This document shows, one piece after another, positions 11,161 to 25,372 of a stretch of 64,000 nucleotides of DNA (within the stretch, counting starts at the first letter, position 1; the number at the start of each line of letters is the position of its first letter). The notes below the pieces were generated by a model that worked only from the letters and a program-made list of their open reading frames with translations, was not told where the DNA came from and searched no databases. Source of the stretch: Anisakis pegreffii. Taxonomy: Eukaryota > Nematoda > Chromadorea > Rhabditida > Anisakidae. Made by a program: the position numbers and the translations under genes. Location: assembly GCA_035041965.1 (NCBI GenBank), contig JAPYMA010000440.1, positions 62,001 to 126,000 of the forward strand, read 5' to 3'.

Positions 11161-12466
11161 ACAACACTAATACAGATGTCCTTTACTCCCTTATATCTCA
11201 CCTCGTTTTAGTATTTCGCAAAAATGTTTTACCCATCTACGTTCAACTAGAGGGGCTCTACAAAAATGGCCGGGGCATATAACTTGTCGAAGATAGTGCT
11301 TACTTTTCAAGAAGTATCTAAGTTTCTCTAGGCATGTGATAGAACTGAAAGGAATCGTTTTTTCCGTTAAGATGTAAACGTTCGGTCTGGAATGTGATCA
11401 GTAGCTATCTGCTACAAAATTATCAGGTGCACCAAATTCAAATCATGCATATCCTCATGCTTCGTAATATTGTAAATCCTTCGCACCATCGCATTCTCGA
11501 CATTCTCTAGTTTCAAGAGATCACCATCGAGCGATAATGCTTAATTTCAAAGAAACGAATTCGTTTCAAGTAATACATCAAAGAGCTCGGTGAAATCAGT
11601 ACACCACCAAACTTCATGAATTAGCAATCTTCTTCCATAGCCGAACCTAAGCTTCACACTGGGATTGTCCAGAGTGTTAATGTCATGACTATTGCTAGTT
11701 TCAGCCTTTGAAAACACCAGGAATGAAGCCACCTGATCCATCCAATTCTAGTCGATCCCAGCCAATGAGTTGCTATGTTTGTTTGTCACGAACAACTTTC
11801 GCTACTTTTCATACATATTTTCATTTCTCTCTGAATGCGAGAAGGACAACATCAAAATTTCCTGCCTGTAACATGAACATAGCAGAAATTCTTATCTGAC
11901 ATCACAACTTGCACATTTAATATCTAGACAGCTATCAATCCAATACTCCATTCTGTATTATAAGAATTCAAATGAACTTCCATCTTGATAGGATTGACAA
12001 TATGAGAGAAAAGAGAACTTTTCACTTGTATCACATTGACTCGAACGAGCCGTAAACTGAAGAATTTTGAAATTTCAAAAATCTGGCTCTTAAATCAAGT
12101 CTCAGCACGAGTCCAGAATTGAAAAGTAGATTTCCACTGAAAAAGAACACACCGAAATATCACGTGGATTATTTCTTAGTTGATCTGAATGTCCTTCCTC
12201 CAACAAACACTATTTCAAGACTCACACAATTTTTGAGCTGCGAAGAACTGAAATTATATTTGATCACTTAGAAGCGAATTATATTCGACACAATTCTCCA
12301 CACATTTTCAATAACCTAGTAGTATTATGAGCTGATATTAAAATCAGAAATTCACTAAATGAAAACTAATCAGAACAGAATGTTTCACTACATTTCGCAA
12401 CATTAACAACAACAATAACAATCAATAGGCACCGTACGCAAATGATAATTAAATGTAGATGAATCG

Positions 12467-14159
12467 CTATTTTCGAGTGAGATTTTGAAGTGGAAGTGTG
12501 GCGGATTGCAAAGTTTTTCTTGAGATACGATGATGGCCTGTTGCAGAATCTCTTCCCAAATACTGTACCGTAATCAATGAACCAACTTCAAGACCAAGAG
12601 CGCTCGCATGCGCTACACGTCTTGCATCCAGGTTGCTGCAATGTAACGATCGATTTCAGTTTGAAACTTTTAGTTTATTTTTTAATAAAGTTGAAATTAA
12701 ATTTCATCGCAGAATCAACGAATTTCCTAGTTGTTTACAGATTTGTCTCATAAAATATTACTCAAAAAACATAAAAACTTCACCTGTTTTTGAGAAACAT
12801 TGGACGCATTCCCTTCTTCAGCGTCACCATAACTCCATTCTCGAGAATTTCAACAATCTCCGCCTTATATATTGCACCAAAATTCAATTCAATATCACTC
12901 TCATCCGCAAACATTCTTAACAAATAATAATATCAATACAAATAAGAATCAATATCAGATTTTGAAAACCAAAGAAAAAACGACTAATTAACGCAGTTGT
13001 TTCAATTTTGATTATTTCACATCTTGTCAGCATATGCAAAATTCAGTGGAGTCATAGAATGAGTTTGAATACTACGAACGCCGTCTCACCTTTCCATCAT
13101 ATCTTTTGCTTCACCCAGTTTTGATTTATTTGGTGCTGTTAAACTGATATTTGCATCATCCTCTATATTAATCTGAAATAATCACAATAAAATATGCAAA
13201 ATAATGATGCAAAGGATTTAATCGTAACGTAATTTTCACAAGATCTGCAAGAACGCTGTTTGAAAGATAACTGTCATGGAATATCATCGCTAACTTCTTC
13301 AGATCTCTATTCACTACTTTATCAAATCTATTCAGAGAAAAAAATAAAGCTATTATAGCAACTGAAAACTAAAATTTCACTGAAAAGATGTATGTTAGAA
13401 CATACGAAAACGAAAGAATCAGATTAAATGAATCTACCTTGACACCAGTTTCGGCTTCAATTAATTTGGCGTTATATGCACCACTTCTGAATAGAATATG
13501 CCTTCTAAAAATTGGTATAGAAATATTCTCAATAACTGGAACACAATCCTTGAACTCGCTTCTTGGTCCTTTCTGTGCTTCATTCATTATTGATAACACG
13601 TGCGCTATACCCTCTTGACCGCGATCGATTGCTTCAGTCAAAATTTTGCGATTCAATCCAGCTATTTTCAAATCGAGCTGCATTGCTGTTAGACCATTGG
13701 ATGTGCCTTCAATCGAGAAAGCATTTTCAAATCAGACTATCTCACCGACAACCAATATGCACATCATACGACATCATTGAATGCATCAATTTCAAGCATA
13801 ATAACGAATAAGATCAAAAAAGCAGCTTGAATATGAAACTTGCTTGCTGCAAATCAACAGAAACGCCAAGAAAAGTGCAGCTGAAAATTAAATGACGAGA
13901 ATACTAACAATAAGTAAAATTGAAGAGAACCGACCAGCAATTTTTAAATCCATATCACCAGCATAATCTTCAATACCGAGAATATCAGTGAGTATTCGAT
14001 AATCAGAACAATCCTCATCATTCGTAATCAAGCCAATCGCAACACCTGCGGCAGGTGACCTCAGCGGAACACCTGCATCCATTAACGCCAAACTTCCGAC
14101 GCATACCGATGCCATCGAAGATGAACCGTTCGACTCTAACACCTTTAAGTCAATAACTC

Positions 14160-14205
<46 letters not shown>

Positions 14206-17019
14206 AAGTACACTTCAAGAATACGATATCAAGTGAATAATGTTGAAGGTTAAATAAAGCTAACCTGACAGGCCAGTCGAATACTATATGGAAAATTATG
14301 AGGAATGAGATGTGATAAAGCCTTTTCGGCTAATGCTCCATGACCTAATTCACGTCGATTCAATCGCTTGGATGTCGATATCTCATTGACGGCATAAGGT
14401 GGAAATTCATAATTCAACATGAACATCTTGCGACGTTGTGCACCGAGCAATTGTGATATGGAATCTGGATGGAATGCAGCTGATGGTGAATCAAACGTCA
14501 CTGTTCCCATTACCTACAATATTTATCTGCATGATATCCATTCAATTCAAAACCGGTGCTTCCTTTAAGAGACGTGTTATCTGTTATTAGAGCAACAATG
14601 ATCGAATCAGAGGTCACTCACTTTTCCGTTACAACGTATTTGTGTATCAAAATCGAATTATGTACCTGAGTCTGACCACGCTGAAACAACGCAGAGCCAT
14701 GCAACTTATCAAACAAGTTCACTTCAATATTGATCGGTCGAAAATCCTCCAAGCCACGTCCATCACATCGAACGTTCGTTTCCATCACAATATCTCTAAA
14801 TGCAGAACAGTCTATAGTAATACCATTCGCACTGTAAAAAACTAATCTCATAAATAATTTTCCACTGTGCCGCAATCAGTGAATTAATCAGTGCAATTAC
14901 GCATGAACAAATAACAAACCGCAATGTTTTCTTCGTGAACTTAGAGAATAAGTGTTTAACGAATGAAGTTTCTTCATGAGCAAATGCATTCACGATCTCA
15001 TCACGTAGTTCAGCGATAGCCTTATCACGAGACGTTTTATCGTGACTTGCATCGGTCAGTATATAATACAGACGTTCACTACTCAGCTTTGTTATCTCTT
15101 CCATTAATTCATCATCACATTCTGGCTCTATTAACTAAAAAAACAATGAAATTGTTCTTCATGTCCACAAAATGTTACCTTCATACATAACACAGCAAAT
15201 GTTTGATTGTAGATAAAAGTTGATATCGTTTCTGAGATATGCATGAATGGACACAGATTTGTGTGAAATATATCACAATATGTAAAACGTGATACATAAA
15301 ATATACGAAGCATGCACCAAATGTATCAAAACATTACAATCACTTGACAGAAATTCATCACGAACACCGCAATAACTGAAAATTAAAGAGAGTTCCTATA
15401 CAGAGTAAAAATTACTTCGAGCTTCGGTCTTCCCGCCTTCGAAGCAATTTCGTTGATGGCATTTATGATACGAGTGATCGCGTTCAACCCGCTATCGATA
15501 CACTCATTAAGCAACCGTGCGTCCACTTCACACGCATCCATGTCGATCATTAAAATCCGCTCACCATTCGCGCAGCCACTCAACACCATATTTAATTTCG
15601 CTTTCTTCAGTGCGTCCCTCGACGGGTTTATCACTATCTAAAAGTTTCGCTGAACATCTTCAAACTTCACTGACTATAAGCACATCTGTTCTTGTATACC
15701 CAAATAATTCCTTGCTCATTAACGAAATAACCTTCACTACGGAGAAGTTTTACCACCTTCTTCAAATTCGCGTTTTCTCGCTTTATAATTGCCAGAGGCA
15801 ACCGATTTATGAATAAGCAGTGGATGAGAAATTCTGTACTTAAATGTTGCTGTTAACAAAGGAAGGTATGTGCATGATTAATTCATTCGGGAATGACACA
15901 AAAATAATGCAGACGGCTTCGAAATAAAGATAGGAGAGTGAAAACATGAATAACACAAACATTTCCATCTAAGAGAGCCACTCTGACGGCTCCAACTGGT
16001 CCGTTCCAAGGGATATTCGATAGGGCTAAAGCAGTCGAGGCAGCATTCACACCCAGTACAACACTGTCGCCATTCTCATCCAAACACAATGGTTTGCATA
16101 TTATCTTAAATCTATTTCATTATCAATTCATCCCATATGTCAGGAAAAATCACCATAAAATTCAGCTTTCCTTCAAAAAACAAACTTCTATGGTATTCTC
16201 AAATTAACTTGTGCAGTTTTTTACGAAGCAGCGACTTGCTTCACGATATAACACATTTCAACAGATGCACATCCTTATTCGAATGAGAATGAAGCAGTCA
16301 AAATGCGTTCTTGAAAATGTAAAGTAAAATGAAAGAAGACAAAATATAAACTTGAGTTTCATTATTGAATTGTTTTGGGAATAACGGTCGAATGGATCGA
16401 TCGATGAGCCGTGAAGTCAGAATATCAGAATCGGTCTGTTGCAATTCTCGTCTCAAGTAATTCATCGGAATTCGACCGACTGCCGAAGCACTTTGTTTGA
16501 AATCGACGGTTAACGGAAGAAAGGAATTCGGTGACGGCGATGAATCTGCATTACTTACAGCTGTCGCTAATATCTGAATTCACGAAAACATTCCACAATA
16601 ATAATAATAACAATCACATATTACAATGTAAAAATAAAAACTGTACGCACTGCACAGGAATTTTACCCTTATAAACACGAATATCAAACTTAGGCGAGAT
16701 AATGTGAATAAAAGATATCTGATAAGAGTCTGCAAATTCTTTTGAATGTATGTACAATCAAGTCATCATAGAACAATGCATGACTGCAACAGAATTCGCA
16801 ACAAACCGCATTATTGCCTAGCGAAACAACTGCAGATCCATCAGCAAATTTGGCCAATCGACCACTTTCGAACTTCAATTGGGCATTTGCAGAACCGTTT
16901 ATATTAACTGCACAGCAATGTGTTGCGAATGAATATCGTATAATATCACAGTTATAATGACGTTCCAATCGACGTAAAACAAATCTTAGTCCATGTGGTA
17001 TTAATCCTGATTTGGTCAT
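12467..17019 (-). CDS. pnpt-1: Polyribonucleotide nucleotidyltransferase (PNPase), mitochondrial type
   Basis: Phosphorolytic 3'-5' exoribonuclease (RNA + Pi to NDPs), expected in mitochondria. Twelve exons join in phase to 751 aa: 17019-16807, 16573-16352, 16104-15961, 15637-15416, 15134-14920, 14795-14666, 14513-14265, 14142-13935, 13706-13438, 13172-13090, 12915-12784, 12635-12467. The order is: basic leader; first RNase PH core ([33 protein letters not shown]); helical linker; second core ([66 protein letters not shown]); then KH and S1 domains. The metal and phosphate-site residues around GDMD are present, so catalysis is likely intact. The KH loop is odd: RSGA replaces GPGG. Human PNPT1 has 783 aa. 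An acceptor (GTTTTTAG) lies 21 bases before the ATG, with one out-of-frame ATG between. Confidence 0.96.
14158..14205. repeat. (ATT)n microsatellite
   Basis: About 16 uninterrupted TTA/ATT trinucleotides in the PNPase intron 14143-14264, very close to the 3' splice site of the next exon. Likely polymorphic in length. Confidence 0.95.
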
Positions 17020-17040
17020 TTAGATGCATATGAAAGATAT

Positions 17041-20000
17041 CTAAAAACACTATATGTTCAGTGGATAGCTTTGAGATGGGTCGATCCGTCTTAATAAGAT
17101 ACCGAATCAAAACTGAACAAATACATTCTTTGATGAAATTGTCTGCAATTAACAGTTTGTTTTACGACTATGAACGCTACATGCACCGTTGCATGCATCA
17201 ACTCTGATCCTTGATGACTTCTTGTCAGCCGTCTAATTCATCACAGATAAAATAGTCAGTATGAATGCCATTTGTTTCATTGTCAGCCTGACATTGTTCG
17301 CTGTAATTTAGAGGAATCGTTCCATTCACGATCATAACAATTCCGCCAAAATATTTATTGCACGAACAGTGAAGTTTACATTGATCACCACTTCACGAAA
17401 GAAGTAAAATGACGGTTCTTTGGTACCAATACGAGACTGAATTGTGCCAAAAAAATAGAACCACTTTTATGAAACTTGTTTTTAAAAACGATTTTATTGT
17501 GAACAAAATATTATTGGATTACGCTGACATCAAATTAAGTGGAATACATATTCAAAGTGTTTAATGAACATAAAAATGAACAATACCGTATGAATATTGC
17601 AAAATATCCAACACCTTCAAATTATTCGCTTATTGAAGATTTTTACTTCGAACGAAACAATTTGCCAAATTTTCAACGAACAATCTTTTTTTTCTCACAA
17701 TCATTCCAGCAGAAAACGTCGTGAAATCATTTTTTGGAATGTTATTCGGAAATAAAATTTGTACTGAATGGCGAGCGCAGTCATTCAGAAAACAACTGCA
17801 ACAGTAAAATTACTCGTCGTTCCCGCAACACAAATCTTTTTGAATCAAGAATATCACTTTTCATATCTCTCCGCAAGCAAATTGCTTCTCTACGCACTTC
17901 TTTCGAACTCAGCATTATGAGTTTTCGTTCTGCTTGTAACATCAGAACGCTAACAAATACTGACGCACTTCACCCAAAATTCTTCATTGATTTGTCATCC
18001 CCAATGCCCTTCCCTACCACTTCAAATTGAGCTTTCTTTTAAAAAAACATTCCACTTCATATTTCTACTGCACCTTAAACCCACTGAAAGCTCCCTATCG
18101 ATCGCTTTTACCATCTTATTAACCCATGAAAAATCTTCAATCAATTCAAATGAGAAACCACGATTTGACAACTAAAATAGAATCGTTTAGCACTGCAGAG
18201 ACGATTTTTTCCGCTGAAGAAAATGATTATCTGATGGAAAGACAGTGAAAGCGATTAACAGAATACAAGCAATAAGATGAGAATGAATCTGCGACAAAAG
18301 CATTCCTTCAACAACTATAACGTATATATAAATTCATGTTAATCGTTCACAAAAAACACGCTCTGCATAAAGTTTCTTCGGCATGTGAAATTCGAAAACA
18401 AATATGAATTATTCACGCGAACGTTTTGAAACAAAAGAATTAATTCATTTCTCAACGGAAAACTTTCTCAAATGATAAATAAAATAAGGCATAAGAGAAA
18501 ACCGTATCGATAACAAATAAAAGCGCACACACAAGCACAGCACAATTATTGAACAACCCTTTAACAACGTAAAAAACTCGATTTCTTTGAATACTCGAAT
18601 GGATAAGTGTGTCTTCATTTGCTGACGTTCTTTTGTTGAACGAATCATACTTTCGAAACAATTCACATTCTGAATGAATGAATTCGATAAAAACAGGACG
18701 ATAATAACGATACGATTAACATTAGTAATAATCACGATAAATTCAGTGATCAAATGAATCATGATGTGCGGTGAAATGAATCACTTCACTTCAGACATCT
18801 GAGGACTGATTGATAAGATTGACAAAAATCTAAGGGGATGGGAAATGGAGGCATAGCTGGCTCGAATTCGACTCAGTGTATTCGATTGGAACGATGGATT
18901 CGAAACGGACTGTCATTATAATTGGAAGTGTGATAAACGGAAATCGACGTATCATTTTACTTCGTTGTTGATCATTCGATGTGAAAGGTCTTTGTCGACG
19001 AAACAACTCGATCTCGAATGAGTGTTCCTTTAACAGTTAGTTTTAACAGAGTGACAACATGAAACGCAGCACACACAAATAACGAAAACAACAAGCCAAT
19101 ACAGAGGAATTGAACTTGATAACAAGATAACCGAAGAGTTATAAGTGGATCGATCCTACTGATACGAATTGCATACATCAATTATTAGAATTATCCCTTG
19201 AAGTGAATACAAAATACAACTGATTTTGACTGTTACTGCAAAATTTTCACTGCAAACTCGTTCAGATCTGTCTGCAGTTCAGTGCTGCATTAATTCACTA
19301 GGAGCAGATAACTTTCAGATTTGCAAAAGAATACTGAATGAATCAGTTTCTCGTTCCATCATTGACAGTCTCAAAATATTAAATCGACCAAAAATTCACC
19401 CAACTTCGCTCCTAAACTTTTTTGTCGATACGACGCATTCTGATTTAATTTCAAACCATCTCCTCCCCCCTCCAAAAAAGGGAACCATTTTCTATGGAGT
19501 TATTCGGATTTTCATTATATGCGTGATAGGTTTGCTAAGACGAGCCAGCAAAGGAAAAAAGGAAATGAAGCTCAAATGGGTCGAAACGAATCAATCCAAA
19601 GTAAAGTAAAAAACCACCAAAAAAAGCACTACCACAGAAGAACGAAGCAAATAACAGCCAATTCAGTTAAACAAAGGCCAATACCAATTAAAAAGAATGA
19701 ACGAGAACAACGACAGACAATGAAACAACGACAAACCGAATTTTTGTGATTGAATATTCAAGAGATTGCACCTGAAAGTAATACTTCAAAAGCAATCCAT
19801 CGCGAATCTTTCTCACACCAACCAACTCACATCAACACTCTCAATGTCGCCTTTTTCTTACCCCGTGAAATTTCCCTCATTCATTCAGTATGGCTGAATA
19901 TGCACTAACAATGAACTAACTCCTTTCTTTCCTCCACATATCGAACACAATTTCTTTTTCAAACCAAACACAAATACGAAAAAAGCAAAACAAAACTACA

Positions 20001-20337
20001 ACTTCGATGGAGAAGTAATGTAACAATTATCATTCGAGAAGTTAACAAACTTCGAACCGAACGGAACTGATAATAGTTTTTAAAGAAGTGATCGATATCA
20101 GAGCAATGTGATCAATAACTATAATGATGATTGTCAAAATCAATGAGAAAACACAAAACTAAAATAAAAAACGAATGAATTGCCAACGAAATACAAGAAT
20201 AAATGAATGCGAATGAAACTGAGCTGAAATTTGAATTTTTATGATTGTGTTAACTGAAATTCAAACGAAAATAATAATGATAACAGTGAACATGAATGAT
20301 AATGATGAATGTCATTACTGCCAAAGTGTAAATCAAA
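17041..20337. other. 3.3-kb spacer between PNPase and LAMP genes
   Basis: Upstream region of PNPase and downstream region of LAMP. It is AT-rich, with a few short open frames (for example plus strand 19226-19609 and minus strand 18445-18762) that have no recognisable domain, consistent splice sites or coding-like composition. The 3' UTR of the LAMP transcript probably occupies its right end. Confidence 0.6.
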
Positions 20338-23029
20338 TTATACAGATGCGTAACCCTGACGTTTAGCACGTGCACGTCCGATGAGGTAAGCGATTAAAAC
20401 AGCAATCACGAGACCAGCTAGGCAGGCACCCACAATGATTGGCACTATATCCGACGTTCGAACATCCAAACTGCACTGCTCGAACTCTGCAAATGACAAT
20501 AAATTATCGTCTCCATATGAACGAACGAGTAAATGCACTACTGAAGTCGATCTATTCATCGAATAATACTCCATTATAGCAACTGACAACCATTCGATAA
20601 AACGACAACAACTATCACATAGACCAGTGTTTCTCACAGGGGCATACTAACCCTTGGGAGGTAATTTAGGAGCATCGGGGGAATACTTGCTGATAAAATT
20701 TGAGTTTTCCGTCGCTGATGATTTTGTTTTTCACTTTTTTAACGGCTTTTCGATTTCAATTGCTTAGGTTCATATTCTTTCCGTAACCGATAAATAAAAT
20801 TCAGAAAATACTTATTTCTTTCCAGAAAATCGATTTCATTCATGCTGCCAAGGATTTTCCCGATCGGTTTCCGGGATGCTCCTGACTTTAACGGGAATGC
20901 GGGGGAGGGAAATGAGTCTGTCCTGTCAGACCATCGAAGGGGCATTGGAGCATCTAAGCGTGAGAAACACCGATACAGACATTCAATCATACTCTCACGA
21001 CAGTATTATTACATGAAAAACCAAAAATTCATTAGCTCATAACAAAAGAAAACAATCGTTTGTCTCTAAACACAGCGCAATCATTTCAAATTCGCTTCAA
21101 CCAAACAAATCATCTTCCTTCCCTTAAAGCCAAACCAAGCAAATAGCTCAGCCTCTATCATCACTAACAAAACCACAATTAACAGCATTACTGTGAAAAA
21201 AGTCGCTGTATGAATACAACGATAACAGATTGATGATGAAATTTAAAAACCAAAAGTGATCGACGGAAAAAGAAACTAAAAACAAGAAGGAAAACATGAA
21301 AAAAACTAACGTTGTTCCTTCGGAAAGTCGGTGCTGTTAAGATTAGCGAAAGCGATCACTTTGAGATTCTTGAGATTGACGGTCGCATCGACAAAACCCA
21401 AAGCAGAATCTGAACATTTGAACGCATTCTTCTCCTCGGCACCAATCTCCAATTCCGCATGGTCACTGCTCACATACGTCGTCTCATTCACTACAATTCA
21501 ACACAACATCCAACTGAAGTTCATTGAAATTCATTCAAAATTCGCACATTGAAGTATGGTGATAATGATAATTATAATTTCTGATCATAACAGTGATAAA
21601 AATGATAATAAACTTAATAATAAGGATAGTAACAATAGCGATAATATTAAGAATATTGAAATGAATCACCAGTAGAGTTCATTGTTGAATAGAAGTAAAC
21701 GTGCAATTGAAAGTCATGTACACGGAATGTCTGCTCATGACCCTGCGTGAACCAAATTCTAAGACTCCAGTATTGCTGTGCTTCTTTCACTGGAGGTTTC
21801 ACATCGTTGGGAAGGAACCTTAATTGACAGAAGCACTAAATATTGTTCGCTGTGACAAATTCACATTATAAAACTGAAAAATTAAGTGACTAAATAAAAA
21901 TAAAGAAGTTTGGAATGCAATCAACACAACAACTTCTAACAGCAAATAAAAATAAATAATTACTGAATTTCGATGGATTGAATGCTGTCATTTTTTCTTG
22001 TCGCATGACATTCACCACTGGAACCAACATATGTTGCATTGTTGAATTTATATTCAACTGTTTCGTTCGATTGCTAAACATTTAATCACTTACAGTTAAT
22101 GAAACAAACTTAAAGTATTCAATTGAGGGATGCTACATTCGATGAAATTATGAAAAGCCAGCACTCAAATAAGATTCAATTCTAATTCTCATTAAGGTCA
22201 GCTCAATTACTGAAATACTTCAGTTATCGTTTTTCAAGCACCTTCACTGATGTTAATTTTCCACAACTAACATCACTGAACGAGATAAACAATGATTCAC
22301 GAATAAATTACAAAACATTTCATCCAAGATATAACACAACGGTAATTCAGAACGCTACGGGCATTCTTAGTTGAATAGTTCTTTGCCTTATTCAAGGCAA
22401 ATAAAACCAGTCTCAATTCAATTCAGTGAAAGAAAAATAACCGTGGAATTATATTTGATAGAACCAGTGAGATTAGCATCCATAACGATGCACACTTCAT
22501 TACCATCTTGTACAGCCCAATGTTCCGCTGAAGTTATACCCATCGAAAGGAACACTATAACGAAATTTTTTCATTAGGATATAGTTCGATCGGAAAACGG
22601 TTTAACGTTTCAATCGTACACAACCGATTATTCTGTTCCAACGTTGATCACCGATACTCACTCAGCTGATAAATTTTTTAATGATGTCGAGGTAAAGCAC
22701 TGTTTCGTGTTTGTGTGAATGGACTTTGATAATGGCATAAAAACACGAAAAACTAAAAAACATCAATCCAAATAATTTCGAAACGAAATTAAAGTTAAGA
22801 GGAAACTATGCTTACTTTATTTCATATGAAAATACGTCCCACTTAAACTGGAAATATTCGCATATAGATAAGAACTGGATCGATATTTGACAGTCACTGA
22901 TAAAGCAGCTCACTTTATGCTTAGTTAAAGTATGTAAACGAATCGAATTTCAAAAAAATTTTTGATAAACAGAACATTAATCAATCAAATAAACGCACCT
23001 AGTACAAGGAATCTGACGATCATACACAT
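20338..23029 (-). CDS. lmp-1: LAMP-family lysosomal membrane glycoprotein (LMP-1-like)
   Basis: Type I lysosomal membrane protein. Six exons join in phase to 243 aa: 23029-22999, 22554-22442, 22073-21964, 21818-21670, 21490-21311, 20486-20338. The signal peptide [20 protein letters not shown] is split by the first intron. The lumenal part has Cys residues spaced as in a single LAMP domain (NEVCIVM, SGECHAT, AFKCSDS, FEQCSLD) and several N-glycosylation sequons. The membrane segment ([24 protein letters not shown]) is followed by an 11-residue tail, [12 protein letters not shown] minus its first residue, ending in the GYxxPhi sorting signal GYASV. The short tail with Gly-Tyr near the C-terminus is the classic AP-dependent lysosome signal. 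The last intron carries a 348-bp hAT-like element. The homology call rests on tail, membrane segment and Cys pattern. Confidence 0.93.
20625..20972. mobile_element. hAT-like non-autonomous element (348 bp)
   Basis: The ends are CAGTGTTTCTCAC (left) and the reverse complement of CGGTGTTTCTCAC (right). Flanking 8-mers ACATAGAC and ATACAGAC agree at six of eight positions, as for an old 8-bp target duplication. It lies in the last intron of the LAMP gene and has no coding capacity. A related terminal sequence occurs at 53827-53876. Confidence 0.75.
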
Positions 23030-23056
23030 GATTTGCTTGTTATTCAATCCAAATAC

Positions 23057-23064
23057 CTGAAAAT
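23057..23064 (-). promoter_or_regulatory. 3' splice site before LAMP start (possible SL trans-splice site)
   Basis: ACATTTTCAG ends 27 bases before the LAMP ATG. It fits spliced-leader addition or a cis-spliced 5' UTR exon. Confidence 0.55.
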
Positions 23065-25108
23065 GTAGCACTTTCATCGAATATAACATCTGCATTACCG
23101 ATAATTTTGATCACAACGTAACGTACCGAATGTGAAACATAACGACGAAAAATCTGTCCTAGCAACTGGAAAATAACACAACGGTGTGGAAAGCAACAAA
23201 ATGGAATGAGTCATAGGAAATTGATCGAACAGATGCGGCACTCATTACGTGATATTCACAAAACACTAGTCACCGTCTCTTTAGCGATGGAACTCTCACG
23301 AATGAAATGTTCAACAATGTAGTGATGCAGCCGCATCCACCAGTTTTACGAAAAGTATTGTAAGTGCTGTTTTAGCATGACGAAAGAGTGCGTAAATTAG
23401 GTTGGTGCAACCATTATCATATAAAACGTAAGTAATATCATGAAATATTGAACGATCAAGCAAACGCATTTCACAATATCGAAATCATATGACTGAAGGG
23501 TGATGAACAAAACATGTTCGTGTGAGTGAATCACAGTGAGCATTGTGCACGAACTCGCAGCGATTATTCATTCGCATTCTGGCGTTACGTTTCATTTACA
23601 TTTACTTATATTTGAGATGTTTTTGATTCGACATGTTTCACATAATACTGCTCGAAGACACCAATAAAAGTTGACAGCAAATTCATCGGTTATTTGCCAC
23701 ATGAAAATAGTGCATACGACTCAAATAAGCTACATACGCTACGAAAAACGTTCATTCAAGCAGGAACACAACCTGCCGAGGAAGACGATAAACAACGGCC
23801 GATGAGTGTTTTAATTAGATAATGTTCGGATATTCTCTAGTATGTATGCTAATAAATTTTTGATTTTTGATGACAACAGAAATATGACAAGGACGATAGC
23901 AACGAGAAATCTACCATTTATACTTCGAAAATTTCGCAAAAGTGATGAGGAATCCGAAGTAAATTTGAACGTTGTACTTTCGCGTGATAAGATCATTCAT
24001 TTCAGTGTCGCAAACTACCACAAAAGATCCGCCTTATTCCAAGAAACATCATCATCTGTGTGACTGATAAGACATTAAATTAGTGAAACTCACTTCCAGA
24101 GAGCGCAAAAACGACGCATATTTCAATGAGATTCACTCACATGACACTTATCACCAATAAGAACATGAAGTGGAACACAAACGACTGTTCACAAAAACTG
24201 ATAGTAAAAGCGATCGAAGACGACGAACGAATTGAGAGCAAAGATGAAACGAATAGAGAAGTGATGATGAGGCGAGACTGAGAGGAGGGAAGGAGGCAGA
24301 CAATGAAAACATAGAGGCAATCACAAAACAAAATCGTACAATCAGAGCGATGATGTGTAATCAAATTACATAAAAACCTCATAAATACACATTCACATCC
24401 CACATACACATCTATCTCATTTCATGTCTTCAGTTCAAAAAATCATCTGATCAATACTTGTAAACAGATATGGATAATATCCACAAACTGGTTGTTAATA
24501 TGCATCAAATCAATCGCCGTTGTACTATCGAACTTCATTACACTCTCATTTAAGTGCATCTATCTGTTCACCGATCTGGCGACACTACTTGGGTGATCAC
24601 CGTTCTCACTGCACATCTCTGAATCAGACCTTCACGTCTCGGCTTCCAGTCACCAACCACTCTTCACGCACCCTTTAATAGAGTTTTCTGTCGCACATTT
24701 CTTCTCGACAATAAACGTTTCGCAAGAGCGATAAGAAAAGCTGACTGAATGTTGCGGCGTAACGTTTGTAAAAACGAATTAGATTATTTTTTTGCTGCTT
24801 CATGGGCTGCTCAACCCATTGCTGCAACCTCGTGGGCTGCAACAACCATGTTTCTTAATTATTGCTCATTCCAACGTGTTGACTTCATTTCGATCGAGAA
24901 TACCACGAATACTAATATCAACAAAGTGTCCTAACTAGATACTTTCTGAGACCGACACCATGCCGCACCTTCAGCGAATTATTGAACATAAACAAAAATA
25001 TAACAAAAAAAATACTGAACATATACAAAAACAAAAAAATATTATCGAAAAATATAAAACAAAAATATTTCGCAACAATTCAAAAGTAAAAATGAATTTC
25101 GAACATTC

Positions 25109-25372
25109 ATGAATGAGATTCTCAAAACAGCTAAACAACGACAATCAAAACAAAAACAAAAACTTCAACGGAAACTAGTGGATCGTCGTTATTTATCAAC
25201 GACCACAAGAGATGAAATGATCGCCAGAAACGATTATTCAATTCGTCGGCGAGCCGAGAAGTATCTCGACAATAGTCGGAGTGCTAACCATCGCAGAACT
25301 CGTTCAGTGCTGAACGCTCAACGACACCGCAGTCAGTTCACTCGATTACATCGCAGTAACTCTTGTTTATAG
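25109..25372 (+). CDS. Possible basic protein or exon, uncharacterised
   Basis: An 87-codon frame from ATG to TAG, very rich in Arg, Lys and Gln, with a C-terminal half containing RRRAEKYLDNSRSANHRRTR. The reading frame does not look like an antisense shadow of a known gene, but the nucleotide composition (A-rich start) could produce such a frame by chance. No domain recognised and no clear splice partners. It may be nothing. Confidence 0.2.
   Translation: MNEILKTAKQRQSKQKQKLQRKLVDRRYLSTTTRDEMIARNDYSIRRRAEKYLDNSRSANHRRTRSVLNAQRHRSQFTRLHRSNSCL

Larger units (their letters stand above)
6603..12466. other. 5.9-kb spacer without a recognised gene
   Basis: Only short open frames with no coherent splice pattern or recognisable domain. 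It holds two tandem-repeat patches (7545-7682, 8935-9085) and two related G-rich repeats (10344-10420, 11081-11160). The 5' half may contain the promoter of the mucin-like gene. I see nothing else. Confidence 0.6.

Noticed and set aside
19226..19609. 127-codon plus-strand frame between PNPase and LAMP
   Set aside because: No recognisable domain, unsupported splice context and low-complexity Lys-rich end; not distinguishable from random AT-rich frames.
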